From: Limisoma sp963590405
GTDB taxonomy: Bacteria > Bacteroidota > Bacteroidia > Bacteroidales > Muribaculaceae
Direction of reading: 5' to 3'
Assembly (NCBI GenBank): GCA_963590405.1
Contig: CAVAPE010000004.1
Coordinates: forward strand, 1-64,000
DNA: 64,000 nucleotides
Part shown: piece by piece, positions 41,345-50,528 of the stretch
Numbering within the stretch: position 1 is the stretch's first letter
Layout: the number at the start of each line of letters is the position of its first letter
The notes under the pieces: model-generated
The model's database searches: none
What the model was told of the DNA's origin: nothing
What the model saw: the letters and a program-made list of their open reading frames with translations, nothing else
Translations under genes and position numbers: made by a program

Positions 41345-43633
41345 ATGTCAAATGTAACAAAGGAAATGGCTTTGGACTATCACAAAGGTGATCGCCCAGG
41401 CAAAATTGAAACTATCCCGACGAAACCGTATTCGTCACAAAAAGATTTATCCTTGGCTTATTCGCCAGGTGTGGCTTATCCATGCTTGGAGATTGAAAAA
41501 AAGCCTCAGGACGCTTATGAGTATACAAACAAGGGAAACCTTGTAGCCGTGATTTCCAATGGTACGGCAGTCCTCGGTCTCGGTGATATCGGTGCTCAGG
41601 CTGGTAAGCCAGTTATGGAGGGAAAAGCGTTGCTCTTTAAAATATTCGCTGGTCTTGACTGTTTCGACATCGAGGTCGATGAAAAGGACCCGAAAAAATT
41701 CATAGAGATTGTAAAATCGCTTGCTCCTACTTTTGGCGGCATCAACCTTGAGGACATCAAAGCCCCAGAATGCTTCGAGATTGAGCAGACATTAAAGGCT
41801 GAATGCGACATTCCAGTGATGCATGACGACCAGCATGGTACTGCTATCATTTCAGGTGCAGGTTTGCTCAACGCTTTGGAGGTGCAGGGCAAGAAGATTG
41901 AGGACATCAAACTTGTGGTCAACGGTGCAGGTGCAGCAGCAGTGTCGTGTACCAATTTATATTTCTCTCTTGGTGTGCGTCGCGAGAACATCGTTATGTG
42001 CGACAGCAAAGGCGTAATTAACAGCAAGCGCACAAACCTCAATGCCCAGAAGAAGCAGTTTATAACTGACCGCGACATTGATACCCTTGCAGAAGCAATG
42101 GTCGGGGCTGATGTGTTCCTTGGTTTGTCGGTCAAGGACGTGGTAACAACGGAAATGCTTCAGTCGATGGCTGAAAAGCCTATTGTGTTTGCGTTGGCAA
42201 ACCCAGATCCAGAAATTGAATATTCAAAGGCAATCGCTTCGCGTCCCGACATCATTTTCGCCACTGGCCGAAGTGACTATCCAAACCAGATTAACAATGT
42301 GTTGGGATTTCCTTATATCTTCCGTGGCGCTCTCGACTGTGGCGCACGCGCCATCAACGAGGAAATGAAACTTGCAGCGGTGCGCGCTATCGCCAACCTC
42401 GCCAAGTTGCCAGTCCCTTCGGTGGTTAACGCTGCCTATGATATGGAGGGCGTGGGTTTCGGGCGTCAATACATATTGCCAAAGCCCCTCGACCCACGAT
42501 TGCTTACCACTGTCGCTCCAGCAGTTGCTAAGGCTGCAATGGCATCGGGTGTGGCTCGCAAGGAAATCACTGATTGGGAGCAATACAACGAAAAACTTAA
42601 CCGCTTGATGGGTTACGACAGCAAACTTATGCGCCGTTTCTCAGATTTGGCAAAGAGCAACAAGCGGAGAGTGGTATTTGGCGAGGGCAATACTACCAAT
42701 ATGCTCCTTGCCGCTGTTGAAGCAAGCCGCGAGGGCGTTTGTATTCCTATTTTGCTTGGCAATGAGGAAATGATTGAGAAGCGCGCGAAGAAACTCGGCG
42801 TAACTCTTGATGGTGTTGAAATCGTTAATCTTCGTCACGACAGAGAGGCAGAGCGTCGCAAACGCTATGCAACGGCTCTTGCAGAGAAACGCGGCCGTGA
42901 GGGCTTCACTCGCAGAGAAGCGATGGACAAGATGTTCGACCGCAACTATTTCGGTATGATGATGGTTGAAATGGGCGATGCGGATGCCTTTATTGCTGGC
43001 ACATATTCCAACAACTCTGAGGTTACTTCGATTGCAAAGAGCGTGATTGGTATCCGTCCCGACTATAAGCATTTCGCTACAATGCACATCATGAACACCA
43101 AACGTGGCGTTTATTATCTTGCCGACACAATGATCAACGAAACTGAGGATTGCGACACTTTGGTCGACATTGCCCGCTTGGCACGTCATGCAGTGGAATA
43201 TTTTGCGCAAACGCCTGTTATGGCAATGATTTCCTACAGCAATTTTGGTTCGAACGATGCGCAGTCGCCAAAGGCTGTCCATCAAGCAGTAGAGGTGCTG
43301 CATGAGCGCTATCCCGACCTTTGTGTCGACGGCGAGATGCAGGTCAACTATGCTCTCGACCGCGAAATCCGCGACAAAAATTATCCGTTCAGCCGTTTGT
43401 ATGGAAAGGACGTTAACACACTGATTTTCCCTAATCTTAATGCTTCATCGGCTGCCTATCGTCTGATGCTTGAGATGGGATTGTGTGAAGTTATCGGCCC
43501 GATCCAGATTGGCTTGAACAAGCCTGTCCACTTCATTTCAGTGGAGGCCAAGGTTCGCGACATCGTAAATCTTGCAACTATTGCTACGGTCGACGCCGCT
43601 GTGAGCACCAAAACACCGCTTGCCGACGAATAG
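41345..43633 (+). CDS. maeB: malic enzyme with C-terminal phosphotransacetylase-like domain
   Basis: A 762-residue cytosolic enzyme that oxidatively decarboxylates malate to pyruvate, usually with NADP. The malic-enzyme half (about 1-415) shows YSPGVAYPC, GDIGAQAGKPVMEGK, MHDDQHGTAI and the nucleotide fold VVNGAGAAAVSC. The second half (about 430-755) is a phosphate acetyltransferase-like domain (VVFGEGNTTNMLLAA and GPIQIGLNKPVHFIS) that in MaeB proteins is generally regulatory, binding acetyl-CoA, rather than catalytic. With fumarase it connects the C4 acid pool to pyruvate and NADPH. It is transcribed alone and ends at a strong hairpin. Confidence 0.95.
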   Translation: MSNVTKEMALDYHKGDRPGKIETIPTKPYSSQKDLSLAYSPGVAYPCLEIEKKPQDAYEYTNKGNLVAVISNGTAVLGLGDIGAQAGKPVMEGKALLFKIFAGLDCFDIEVDEKDPKKFIEIVKSLAPTFGGINLEDIKAPECFEIEQTLKAECDIPVMHDDQHGTAIISGAGLLNALEVQGKKIEDIKLVVNGAGAAAVSCTNLYFSLGVRRENIVMCDSKGVINSKRTNLNAQKKQFITDRDIDTLAEAMVGADVFLGLSVKDVVTTEMLQSMAEKPIVFALANPDPEIEYSKAIASRPDIIFATGRSDYPNQINNVLGFPYIFRGALDCGARAINEEMKLAAVRAIANLAKLPVPSVVNAAYDMEGVGFGRQYILPKPLDPRLLTTVAPAVAKAAMASGVARKEITDWEQYNEKLNRLMGYDSKLMRRFSDLAKSNKRRVVFGEGNTTNMLLAAVEASREGVCIPILLGNEEMIEKRAKKLGVTLDGVEIVNLRHDREAERRKRYATALAEKRGREGFTRREAMDKMFDRNYFGMMMVEMGDADAFIAGTYSNNSEVTSIAKSVIGIRPDYKHFATMHIMNTKRGVYYLADTMINETEDCDTLVDIARLARHAVEYFAQTPVMAMISYSNFGSNDAQSPKAVHQAVEVLHERYPDLCVDGEMQVNYALDREIRDKNYPFSRLYGKDVNTLIFPNLNASSAAYRLMLEMGLCEVIGPIQIGLNKPVHFISVEAKVRDIVNLATIATVDAAVSTKTPLADE

Positions 43634-43654
43634 TCGCACATAGACATAAACAAC

Positions 43655-43693
43655 AAGCGACCGCTTCCGGCATCTGCCAGTAAGCGGTCGCTT
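43655..43693. terminator. bidirectional terminator between maeB and rfbB
   Basis: AAGCGACCGCTT and AAGCGGTCGCTT form a perfect 12-bp stem between convergent genes, followed by AACTTTT on the plus strand. Confidence 0.75.
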
Positions 43694-43720
43694 AACTTTT
43701 GTGTGGTTTAATCTATATCA

Positions 43721-44863
43721 CTATCGGTTGCTGTACATATCGTCATAGTAGTGTTGATATGCTCCCGATGTCACATTGTCCATCCATTCCTGGTTTTCGA
43801 GATACCATCGGACGGTCTTTTCGATGCCTTCCTCAAACTGAAGGCTCGGTTCCCATCCTAGTTCTCGCTGGAGTTTGCGGCTGTCGATGGCGTAGCGCAT
43901 ATCGTGGCCCTTGCGGTCGGTCACATGGGTAATCAAATCAAGAGAGAAGCCCTCTGGATTGCCGAGCAATTTGTCTACGGTCTTGATTAGGACGTGAACA
44001 ATATCAATGTTTTTCCACTCGTTGAAGCCGCCGATGTTGTAGGTGTCGGCAACTTTCCCGCGGTGGAAAATAAGGTCGATGGCGCGTGCGTGGTCCTCGA
44101 CAAACAGCCAATCACGCACATTCTCGCCTTTACCATAGACTGGCAACGGCTTGCGGTGGCGGATGTTGTTGATAAACAGAGGAATCAATTTTTCCGGGAA
44201 CTGGTAAGGTCCGTAGTTGTTGGAGCAGTTGGTCACAATTGTCGGCATTCCGTAAGTGTCGTGGAACGCACGGACAAAATGGTCACTGGATGCTTTTGAT
44301 GCGCTGTATGGAGAATGTGGATTGTATTTCGTTGTTTCCAAAAAGAAATCTTTCCCGTAGGCGTGATGATGCTCGGATGATGCTTTTGTGGTGAACGGCG
44401 ATTCGATGCCTTGCGCATCAGTGATTTCAAGAGCGCCGTAAACCTCATCGGTCGAGATGTGGTAGAACAGTTTGCCATCGTAGCCTTCCTCGCGGCTTTC
44501 CCAATAGAGTTTTGCCGCTTGGAGAAGTGACAATGTGCCCATGACGTTTGTTTGTGCGAACGAGAACGGATCCTTTATCGAGCGGTCCACGTGGCTCTCT
44601 GCTGCGAGGTGGATAATGCCGTCAACTTCGTAGTTGGAAAACACTTCCTGCATCTTCGCAAAATCGCAGATGTCGGCTTTCACAAATGCATAGTTAGGTT
44701 TGCCTTCAATGTCTTTGAGGTTTGCCAAATTGCCAGCGTATGTTAGTTTGTCGAGGTTGATTATGCGATAATCTGGATATTTGTTTACAAACAGGCGCAC
44801 CACATGTGAGCCGATAAATCCTGCACCGCCGGTGATGACTATGTTACGTTTGAAATTACTCAT
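43721..44863 (-). CDS. rfbB: dTDP-glucose 4,6-dehydratase
   Basis: A 380-residue SDR enzyme, second step of dTDP-L-rhamnose synthesis. It has NAD-binding GGAGFIGSHVV, HLAAESHVDRSI, YHISTDEVYG and the catalytic Tyr/Lys in SPYSASKASSDH. It lies at the 3' end of the minus-strand rfbA-rfbC-rfbD-rfbB operon and overlaps rfbD by eight bases. Confidence 0.96.
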   Translation of the reverse strand: MSNFKRNIVITGGAGFIGSHVVRLFVNKYPDYRIINLDKLTYAGNLANLKDIEGKPNYAFVKADICDFAKMQEVFSNYEVDGIIHLAAESHVDRSIKDPFSFAQTNVMGTLSLLQAAKLYWESREEGYDGKLFYHISTDEVYGALEITDAQGIESPFTTKASSEHHHAYGKDFFLETTKYNPHSPYSASKASSDHFVRAFHDTYGMPTIVTNCSNNYGPYQFPEKLIPLFINNIRHRKPLPVYGKGENVRDWLFVEDHARAIDLIFHRGKVADTYNIGGFNEWKNIDIVHVLIKTVDKLLGNPEGFSLDLITHVTDRKGHDMRYAIDSRKLQRELGWEPSLQFEEGIEKTVRWYLENQEWMDNVTSGAYQHYYDDMYSNR

Positions 44864-45719
44864 TGTCAGCGTTTAATTGGTTGATACATTTTAGTAAAGA
44901 CTTGTGCCAATGGGGTATGGCAAAACTGAATGTCTTGCGGAATTTTGTTTTGTCGAGCACTGAATAGTGTGGACGTTCCACCTTGCTTGGATATTCGTAG
45001 GAGTGAATAGGGTGGATGTCGCACTTGTTGCCGCTGGCTTCGGCTATTGCAACGGTGAAGTCGTACCACGAGCACACTCCTTCATTAGAGAAATGATACA
45101 CTCCAGTCTTCCCGATTTGTCCGCTCTCGATTATGTGGCTGATTGCGTCTGCAAGGTCGCCAGCAAAGGTAGGGGAGCCCACTTGGTCAAACACCACGTT
45201 GAGTTCAGATCGTTCTGCCGTCAGCCGCTGCATGGTCTTGACAAAATTGTTTCCCCAACGGGAGTAGAGCCATGCCGTGCGTATGATTATAGACTTGCAC
45301 CCAGTGGCGATGATTGCCTCTTCGCCAGCCAACTTGGTTTTTCCGTACACGCCAGTAGGGCAGGTGTCGTCGGTCTCTTCGTAGGGTATCGACGATGTGC
45401 CGTCAAACACGTAATCGGTCGACACGTGAATCAGCGTAGCCCCAGCCTGTTTGGCGGCTATGGCAAGATTGTGCGATGCCTCGTTGTTGATAAGGTCGGC
45501 GCGGGCAGAATCCGTTTCGGCCTTGTCGACATTGGTATATGCTGCGCAGTTGACAATTACGTTGGCATTTGTCTGTGCTACTTTGGCACAAACGGCATCA
45601 AGGTTGGTAATGTCGAGTTCTGCAACATCGGTAAATGTGTACTCGTGTTTGCTCGTCTTGGCAACTCGTTGCATTTCATTGCCCAGTTGCCCATTGGCTC
45701 CAGTTACAAGTATATTCAT
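44856..45719 (-). CDS. rfbD: dTDP-4-dehydrorhamnose reductase
   Basis: A 287-residue SDR enzyme for the last step to dTDP-L-rhamnose. GANGQLGNEM is the nucleotide-binding loop, HVSTDYVFDG and VYGKTKLAGE carry the catalytic residues, and RTAWLYS follows. It overlaps rfbC by four bases (ATGA type) and rfbB by eight. Confidence 0.95.
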   Translation of the reverse strand: MNILVTGANGQLGNEMQRVAKTSKHEYTFTDVAELDITNLDAVCAKVAQTNANVIVNCAAYTNVDKAETDSARADLINNEASHNLAIAAKQAGATLIHVSTDYVFDGTSSIPYEETDDTCPTGVYGKTKLAGEEAIIATGCKSIIIRTAWLYSRWGNNFVKTMQRLTAERSELNVVFDQVGSPTFAGDLADAISHIIESGQIGKTGVYHFSNEGVCSWYDFTVAIAEASGNKCDIHPIHSYEYPSKVERPHYSVLDKTKFRKTFSFAIPHWHKSLLKCINQLNADNE

Positions 45720-46291
45720 TCTGCGTAGAGATTTTCGTTATAGTCAAAGAGCCATTCAGCATCTTTCAGAAGTGGATGGCATTTATCTTTTGCCGAGAGG
45801 ATTATTTTCTCTTCCGGGATGCGCCAGTCGATGCCCAGTGACGGGTCGTCCCATGCTATTGCGCCCTCGCTTTGCGGCGCATAGAAATTGTCGCACTTAT
45901 ATTGAAACACCACATCGTCAGTGAGCACGCTAAAGCCATGAGCGAAGCCGCGCGGAATGAAAAACTGACGATGGTTTTCGGCTGTCAGTTCCACTGCAAC
46001 GTGTTTGCCGAAAGTGGGTGAACCTTTGCGGATATCGACAGCAACGTCGAGCACAGTGCCGTGCACAACACGCACAAGTTTCGACTGTGCGAATGGTGGC
46101 TTCTGGAAATGCAGTCCGCGGAGCACTCCGTAGGACGACCGGCTTTCGTTGTCCTGTACAAATCTCACCGTGCGCACTTGTGAATTGAAGTCGCGTTCGG
46201 AAAATGATTCGAAGAAATATCCGCGGTCGTCGGTAAAAATGCGTGGCTCGATAATTACCACGCCCTCTATACTTGTAGTTATAACGTTCAT
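45716..46291 (-). CDS. rfbC: dTDP-4-dehydrorhamnose 3,5-epimerase
   Basis: A 191-residue cupin-fold epimerase, the third step of the pathway. It has EPRIFTDDRGYFFESFSE, SSYGVLRGLHFQ and the histidine-bearing IPRGFAHGFSVL, and the length is normal. It lies one base after rfbA and overlaps rfbD by four bases. Confidence 0.95.
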   Translation of the reverse strand: MNVITTSIEGVVIIEPRIFTDDRGYFFESFSERDFNSQVRTVRFVQDNESRSSYGVLRGLHFQKPPFAQSKLVRVVHGTVLDVAVDIRKGSPTFGKHVAVELTAENHRQFFIPRGFAHGFSVLTDDVVFQYKCDNFYAPQSEGAIAWDDPSLGIDWRIPEEKIILSAKDKCHPLLKDAEWLFDYNENLYAE

Positions 46292-46292
46292 A

Positions 46293-47180
46293 TTAATCTA
46301 AACCTAATTCTTTGATTACCTTGAGCAAATATTGGCCGTATTGATTTTTTATCATCGGTTGCGCAAGTTGGCGCATTTTGTCGGCAGAAATCCAACCCTT
46401 GCGCAATGCGATGCCCTCAAGACACGCAATTTTCAAGCCCTGACGTTTCTCGATTACCTCTACGAAGATCGACGCTTCGGCGAGCGAATCGTGTGTGCCT
46501 GTGTCGAGCCACGCAAAGCCTCGTTCGAGGGTCTTCACTTTCAGTTGTCCACTGTCGAGGAATGCTTGGTTCACTGACGTTATTTCAAGTTCGCCTCTTG
46601 CTGATGGCTTTATGCTTTTTGCGATGTCAACCACTTTATTAGGGTAGAAATAAAGTCCAACAATGGCGTAGTTGGATTTCGGATTTTGAGGTTTCTCTTC
46701 AATCGATAGGCAGTTGCCTTGTTTGTCAAATTCGGCTACGCCATAGCGCTCAGGGTCGTCGACCCAATAGCCGAACACTGTCGCATTGCCGTCATTGTCT
46801 ACATTTTCAACCGCTTCTTTCAGTACCGTCGAAAAGCCTGACCCTTGAAAAATGTTGTCGCCAAGCACGAGACATACGGAGTCGTTGCCGATAAACTCTT
46901 CTCCGATGATAAATGCCTGGGCAAGTCCGTCGGGCGATGGCTGCTCGGCATACTCAAACCTTACGCCGAAGTCGCTACCGTCGCCGAGGAGTCGTTTAAA
47001 CGATGGTAAATCGGCGGGGGTGGAGATGATTAGAATGTCACGGATGCCAGCAAGCATAAGCACGGAGATTGGATAATAAATCATCGGCTTGTCGTAGACT
47101 GGTAATAATTGTTTGCTCACACCCTTTGTGATGGGGTAGAGCCGTGTGCCAGAACCTCCGGCCAGAACTATTCCTTTCAT
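46293..47180 (-). CDS. rfbA: glucose-1-phosphate thymidylyltransferase
   Basis: A 295-residue nucleotidyltransferase that makes dTDP-glucose, the entry to rhamnose. The signature GGSGTRLYPITKGVSKQLLP is at residues 8-27, and LVLGDNIFQGSG and FAWLDTGTHDSL follow. It is the first gene of the operon. The product sugar goes to O-antigen or capsule glycans, but no glycosyltransferase for those lies in the window. Confidence 0.96.
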   Translation of the reverse strand: MKGIVLAGGSGTRLYPITKGVSKQLLPVYDKPMIYYPISVLMLAGIRDILIISTPADLPSFKRLLGDGSDFGVRFEYAEQPSPDGLAQAFIIGEEFIGNDSVCLVLGDNIFQGSGFSTVLKEAVENVDNDGNATVFGYWVDDPERYGVAEFDKQGNCLSIEEKPQNPKSNYAIVGLYFYPNKVVDIAKSIKPSARGELEITSVNQAFLDSGQLKVKTLERGFAWLDTGTHDSLAEASIFVEVIEKRQGLKIACLEGIALRKGWISADKMRQLAQPMIKNQYGQYLLKVIKELGLD

Positions 47181-47252
47181 CTTGTTGTGTATTATCGTTA
47201 TTTAGCCGTAAAATTACTATAAAAATCAATCTTCGACAAATTGACAAAAAAT

Positions 47253-47287
47253 AAAGAGCCAATATCCCGTCGGGGATGCTGGCTCTT
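47253..47287 (-). terminator. terminator after the alpha-amylase
   Basis: AAAGAGCCA and TGGCTCTT arms with an inner ATCCC/GGGAT pairing. On the minus strand the hairpin runs into TTTATTTTTTG. It separates amylase from rfbA. Confidence 0.75.
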
Positions 47288-47307
47288 CTGTGGATTGAAA
47301 CTGGTTG

Positions 47308-48738
47308 TTACAGTTTTTCGATAATGTATGACGTTTCAGGAGCAAGGTCGGCTGAAAGGATGCCGTGCTCAACAGTGAATGTCGTGCTGTGAACCTTGTC
47401 TGTGTACTTTCCATTAGGAAGTTTCGTTGCTACACTAAGTTGCTTGGCTTCCTGTGCGAGATTGACAACTGCAACGCCCTTTTTACCGCGGGCTACTACA
47501 ACTACTTGGCCGTCGTTGGCAACTGCGATGCTTTCCTTTTGTCCTTTCATCGCTTTGCGGAATTTGTTGACTGCCACTACTTCCGGATGGCGGAATTCGT
47601 CGTTGCCCTTTGCGCCCATAAGGTTGTTGCCCCAAATGTTTTCGCTTGTTCTGCCGTCAGGACGGGAGAAGAACAGCGGATTGCCGTTTTGGCGAGCGGT
47701 GAGGATGACCCAGCCGAGGCGAATTTGTGTGTCGGTCAGCGATGCGGATTCGTTGTTGTTGCAGTAGGTGTCGTGCGACTCAACCCAAGTTGTGAGTTTC
47801 GACGCTGCTGCTGGGTGACACCAGTCGCATACTTTCTCTTTCGTTGTTGTGCGGTTTTTGAGAATGTCGCGGAGCACCCATCCGTAACTGCTGGCTGTTA
47901 CGTTGAAGTATTCTGAATATTCTTTCTCCTTGACGTTGCGGTCTTGGAGTACTTCGCCGTAGATAAACAATTTGTCACGGTCTTTAAGTTGATAGCCCTT
48001 TACAGACTTTTTGCCCAATGCAACCAGCCAAAAATCGTTTTCCTTTGATTTCGGATCCAATGGATCGGATGGCAAACCTATATGCTTGGCTGTGTCATAG
48101 CGGAAGCCGCCCACGCCGCAGTCGATGAGGTCTTGCACATACTGCATATAGTAGTATTGAAAATCTGGATTTTCCGTGTTTACGTCGGGAAGACCGCCCA
48201 CGCCACTCGTGGTGCATTGCAATCGGTCGTTGTAGTCCTTAATTTCAACCAATCCGTTGGCGTGATATAGTTTGTCGCGACCGCCAACGGCGTTGATAAA
48301 CTGGTCAGTCACTGCGTCAAGGGTGAAAGTCGTGTGGTTCGGTAGAACGTCAACAATCACTCGCACGCCATATTTCTTTGCTTCGTCGCACAGCGCTTTG
48401 AGTTCGTCGCGTGTGCCCATCACATAGTTGCCGATTGACCATTCAATAGGTTGGTAGAGATAGTACCATTTGCCATTGCCCAACAGTTGCATGCCACCGT
48501 TGTCGCCAGGGATGCACTTGTTGGCTGGAGATGTCTGCACCACGGTGTAGCCGGCATCGGCAATGTCCTTCATATTCTCTTTGATGGTGTTAAACGACCA
48601 GCACCATGCGTGGAGGATGGTTTCTGTATCGGTGGTTTTGCACGATGCCTCGCCTTTGGCTTTCGACGAAGCCATTATGCTGCCACTCGCTGCGAGCAGC
48701 GCAACAATTAAAATAAGTGAAAAAAAGTAGTACTTCAT
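47308..48738 (-). CDS. secreted alpha-amylase, GH13
   Basis: The protein is 476 residues with a signal peptide (MKYYFFSLILIVALLAASGS). The GH13 barrel has VIVDVLPNHTT (region I), GVGGFRYDTAKHI with the nucleophile Asp (region II), LFIYGEVLQ with the acid/base Glu (region III) and WVESHDTY (region IV). A short C-terminal beta domain follows. It would cut starch or malto-oligosaccharides in the periplasm or at the surface. This fits the maltose/sucrose-type transporter at the window start and the intracellular GH57-glycogen cluster. It is transcribed alone. Confidence 0.92.
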   Translation of the reverse strand: MKYYFFSLILIVALLAASGSIMASSKAKGEASCKTTDTETILHAWCWSFNTIKENMKDIADAGYTVVQTSPANKCIPGDNGGMQLLGNGKWYYLYQPIEWSIGNYVMGTRDELKALCDEAKKYGVRVIVDVLPNHTTFTLDAVTDQFINAVGGRDKLYHANGLVEIKDYNDRLQCTTSGVGGLPDVNTENPDFQYYYMQYVQDLIDCGVGGFRYDTAKHIGLPSDPLDPKSKENDFWLVALGKKSVKGYQLKDRDKLFIYGEVLQDRNVKEKEYSEYFNVTASSYGWVLRDILKNRTTTKEKVCDWCHPAAASKLTTWVESHDTYCNNNESASLTDTQIRLGWVILTARQNGNPLFFSRPDGRTSENIWGNNLMGAKGNDEFRHPEVVAVNKFRKAMKGQKESIAVANDGQVVVVARGKKGVAVVNLAQEAKQLSVATKLPNGKYTDKVHSTTFTVEHGILSADLAPETSYIIEKL

Positions 48739-48761
48739 AATATTAATATTTCGTAGTGTTG

Positions 48762-48769
48762 CAAAGATA
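48762..48769 (-). promoter_or_regulatory. -7 promoter box for the alpha-amylase
   Basis: TATCTTTG on the minus strand, 23 bases before the ATG at 48738. Confidence 0.45.
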
Positions 48770-48795
48770 ATGAAATTTCTTTGTCATAATCCTCC

Positions 48796-49371
48796 CTACA
48801 TTGTTTTATCTACATAAAAGACATTCCCATCATCGTCCACGCATAATCCTTCAAAATATTCAAACTCTTCGCCAGCAATTTCCAGACATCCATTTTTTTT
48901 GATCGCATCAATTACCTCCTTCTTGCAAGGCGTGTCTTCCAATTTTAATTGGACTTTAACTGTATAATCGGGAAAATTGTCTTTGAATTGGACCTCCCCA
49001 ACATCAAACAAAGGGAAGTCAAGCCCTGTTGATTTATTGAGTGCCCATCTGTTAATCTGCTTACCGACAACAGGAACATTATCCATCAACTTCAATTTCC
49101 AAGGAACTTCCCACATCCATCCGGACAAGAGTAACAATCCAGTAAAGACTGCTGCAGGTGAAAACAATACCCGCAAAGCCGTATCTGCCTTATCTTCGCT
49201 TCCCTTGAACAACATCACAGATACTGTTATCCACCACAAGAAACCGGAAATCCATTCAACTTTGCTTTTCCAACACCGCTGAATAAGATACCACAAAATT
49301 CCTCCAATTCCCACTAAGACCCAAGTCACAATGAAAATGCACACTAAAGAAAACCAAATACCATATCCCAT
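48796..49371 (-). CDS. small membrane protein of unknown function
   Basis: The protein is 191 residues from the ATG at 49371 (MGYGIWFSLVCIFIVTW). An in-frame start at 49542 would add 57 residues including repeats (see 49433-49495) and is less likely. It has three or four hydrophobic segments (about 5-30, 40-55, 75-95) followed by a soluble C-terminal part of about 85 residues with mixed alpha/beta pattern (VQFKDNFPDYTVKVQLKLED, and then EFEYFEGLCVDDDGNVFYVDK). I do not recognise the family. It is isolated on its strand. The base composition looks more AT-rich than its neighbours, a weak hint of a later arrival. Confidence 0.6.
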   Translation of the reverse strand: MGYGIWFSLVCIFIVTWVLVGIGGILWYLIQRCWKSKVEWISGFLWWITVSVMLFKGSEDKADTALRVLFSPAAVFTGLLLLSGWMWEVPWKLKLMDNVPVVGKQINRWALNKSTGLDFPLFDVGEVQFKDNFPDYTVKVQLKLEDTPCKKEVIDAIKKNGCLEIAGEEFEYFEGLCVDDDGNVFYVDKTM

Positions 49372-49432
49372 AACATAATTATTTTGATGAGACAAAATTA
49401 ACACGATAAATGTTTCAGAAAGAAAATATGAT

Positions 49433-49495
49433 GGGTTATTGTGTGAAATGGCAGGGTTAGTGTATGAAATGGAGGGGTTGGTGTACGAAGTAGTG
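49433..49495. repeat. three degenerate 21-bp tandem repeats
   Basis: Copies at 49433-49453, 49454-49474 and 49475-49495 share GGGTT-x-x-TGT-x-x-GAA. Read in the minus-strand frame of the downstream membrane protein they would encode the heptads SYTNPSI, SYTNPAI and SHNNPSY. This could be a coding repeat or non-coding DNA between the membrane protein gene and dapF. Confidence 0.7.
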
Positions 49496-49606
49496 CCCTC
49501 TAAACAATAGATTGAAATCAAAAAGAATGCAATTTGTGACAAATTTTAAGTTTTGTGTGAAAAATGTAGCAAAACGAAATAAAAAATGAAAAAACGATGA
49601 AAAAAT

Positions 49607-49637
49607 TTTGGCAATAATGATATTCTGCTTACCTTTG
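49607..49637 (+). promoter_or_regulatory. Bacteroidetes-type promoter for dapF
   Basis: TTTG at 49607-49610, 19 bases, TACCTTTG at 49630-49637, with the ATG at 49667. This is a complete consensus pair. Confidence 0.75.
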
Positions 49638-49666
49638 TGCCGTCAAAACAAGAAAAAGATGACAAA

Positions 49667-50500
49667 ATGAGCAAATTGTCCTTCACAAAGATGCATGGCG
49701 CAGGCAACGACTACATTTATGTAGATTGCATGAAGTCGTGTCCGCCCGACCCAGAAAGCCTTTCCGCCCGGTTAAGTGACCGGCATAAAGGAATTGGCGC
49801 CGATGGTCTGGTGCTGATAATGCCATCGTCGGAGGCTGATTTCCGTATGCGGATGTTTAACGCCGACGGTTCGGAGGGCAAAATGTGTGGTAACGCAGCG
49901 CGTTGTGTCGGAAAATACGTTTTCGAGAAGGGCTTGACGGCGAAACATTCCGTCTTGCTGGAAACCTTGTCGGGCATCAAACGGCTGGATTTGCATGTCG
50001 AGGGAGCATCGGTTGAAAGCGTTACCGTGGATATGGGAAGCCCGATACTTGATGCGACGCTCATTCCTGTGAAATCAGAACAAATCAAGAACATAGAAAT
50101 TGCAACAAGCAAAGGAGGGGTAGCCCTTACAGCCGTGTCGATGGGCAATCCTCACGGCGTCGTTTTTTGTAATCTCGCCGAAGTTGATGTGCATGGACTT
50201 GGTCGTGAATTGGAAGTTAATCCGATTTTCCCTGACCGCGCAAACATCGAGTTCGTCGAAGTCCTCACTCCAGAACATTTGAAAATGAGAGTGTGGGAGC
50301 GTGGAAGTGGCGAAACGATGGCTTGCGGCACGGGTGCTTGTGCCTCGTTGGTAGCAGGTGTTTTGACTGGTCGTTGTAGCCGTCATGCGGTGCTTGATTT
50401 GCTCGGTGGTCAACTGGAAGTGGAGTGGCGTGAAAGCGACAACCATGTCTATTTAAGTGGACCAGCAGAATTTTCCTTTGAAGGGAAAGTGCAAATTTGA
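49667..50500 (+). CDS. dapF: diaminopimelate epimerase
   Basis: The protein is 277 residues from the ATG at 49667; an ATG at 49637 overlaps the promoter and is rejected. It epimerises LL- to meso-diaminopimelate for lysine and peptidoglycan. The two catalytic cysteines are in GKMCGNAARC and MACGTGACAS, and the N-terminal TKMHGAGNDYIYVDC is typical. In many Bacteroidales dapF is followed by the aminotransferase dapL; here glutamine synthetase follows instead. Confidence 0.95.
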   Translation: MSKLSFTKMHGAGNDYIYVDCMKSCPPDPESLSARLSDRHKGIGADGLVLIMPSSEADFRMRMFNADGSEGKMCGNAARCVGKYVFEKGLTAKHSVLLETLSGIKRLDLHVEGASVESVTVDMGSPILDATLIPVKSEQIKNIEIATSKGGVALTAVSMGNPHGVVFCNLAEVDVHGLGRELEVNPIFPDRANIEFVEVLTPEHLKMRVWERGSGETMACGTGACASLVAGVLTGRCSRHAVLDLLGGQLEVEWRESDNHVYLSGPAEFSFEGKVQI

Positions 50501-50511
50501 TGAAAAAGCGG

Positions 50512-50519
50512 TAATTTTG
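50512..50519 (+). promoter_or_regulatory. possible -7 promoter box for glnN
   Basis: TAATTTTG lies 9 bases before the glnN ATG, just after the dapF stop, with no -33 box at the right distance. It may be a promoter or may be chance. Confidence 0.3.
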
Positions 50520-50528
50520 CCTCTTGTT

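Noticed and set aside
49433..49495. CRISPR-like repeat array
   Set aside because: The units are directly adjacent with no spacers and are degenerate, and no cas genes are present in the window.
50457..50528. Longer N-terminus for glutamine synthetase
   Set aside because: The extra 24 codons overlap the end of dapF and are absent from type III enzymes, which start MSTLRFKVVEEA-like.
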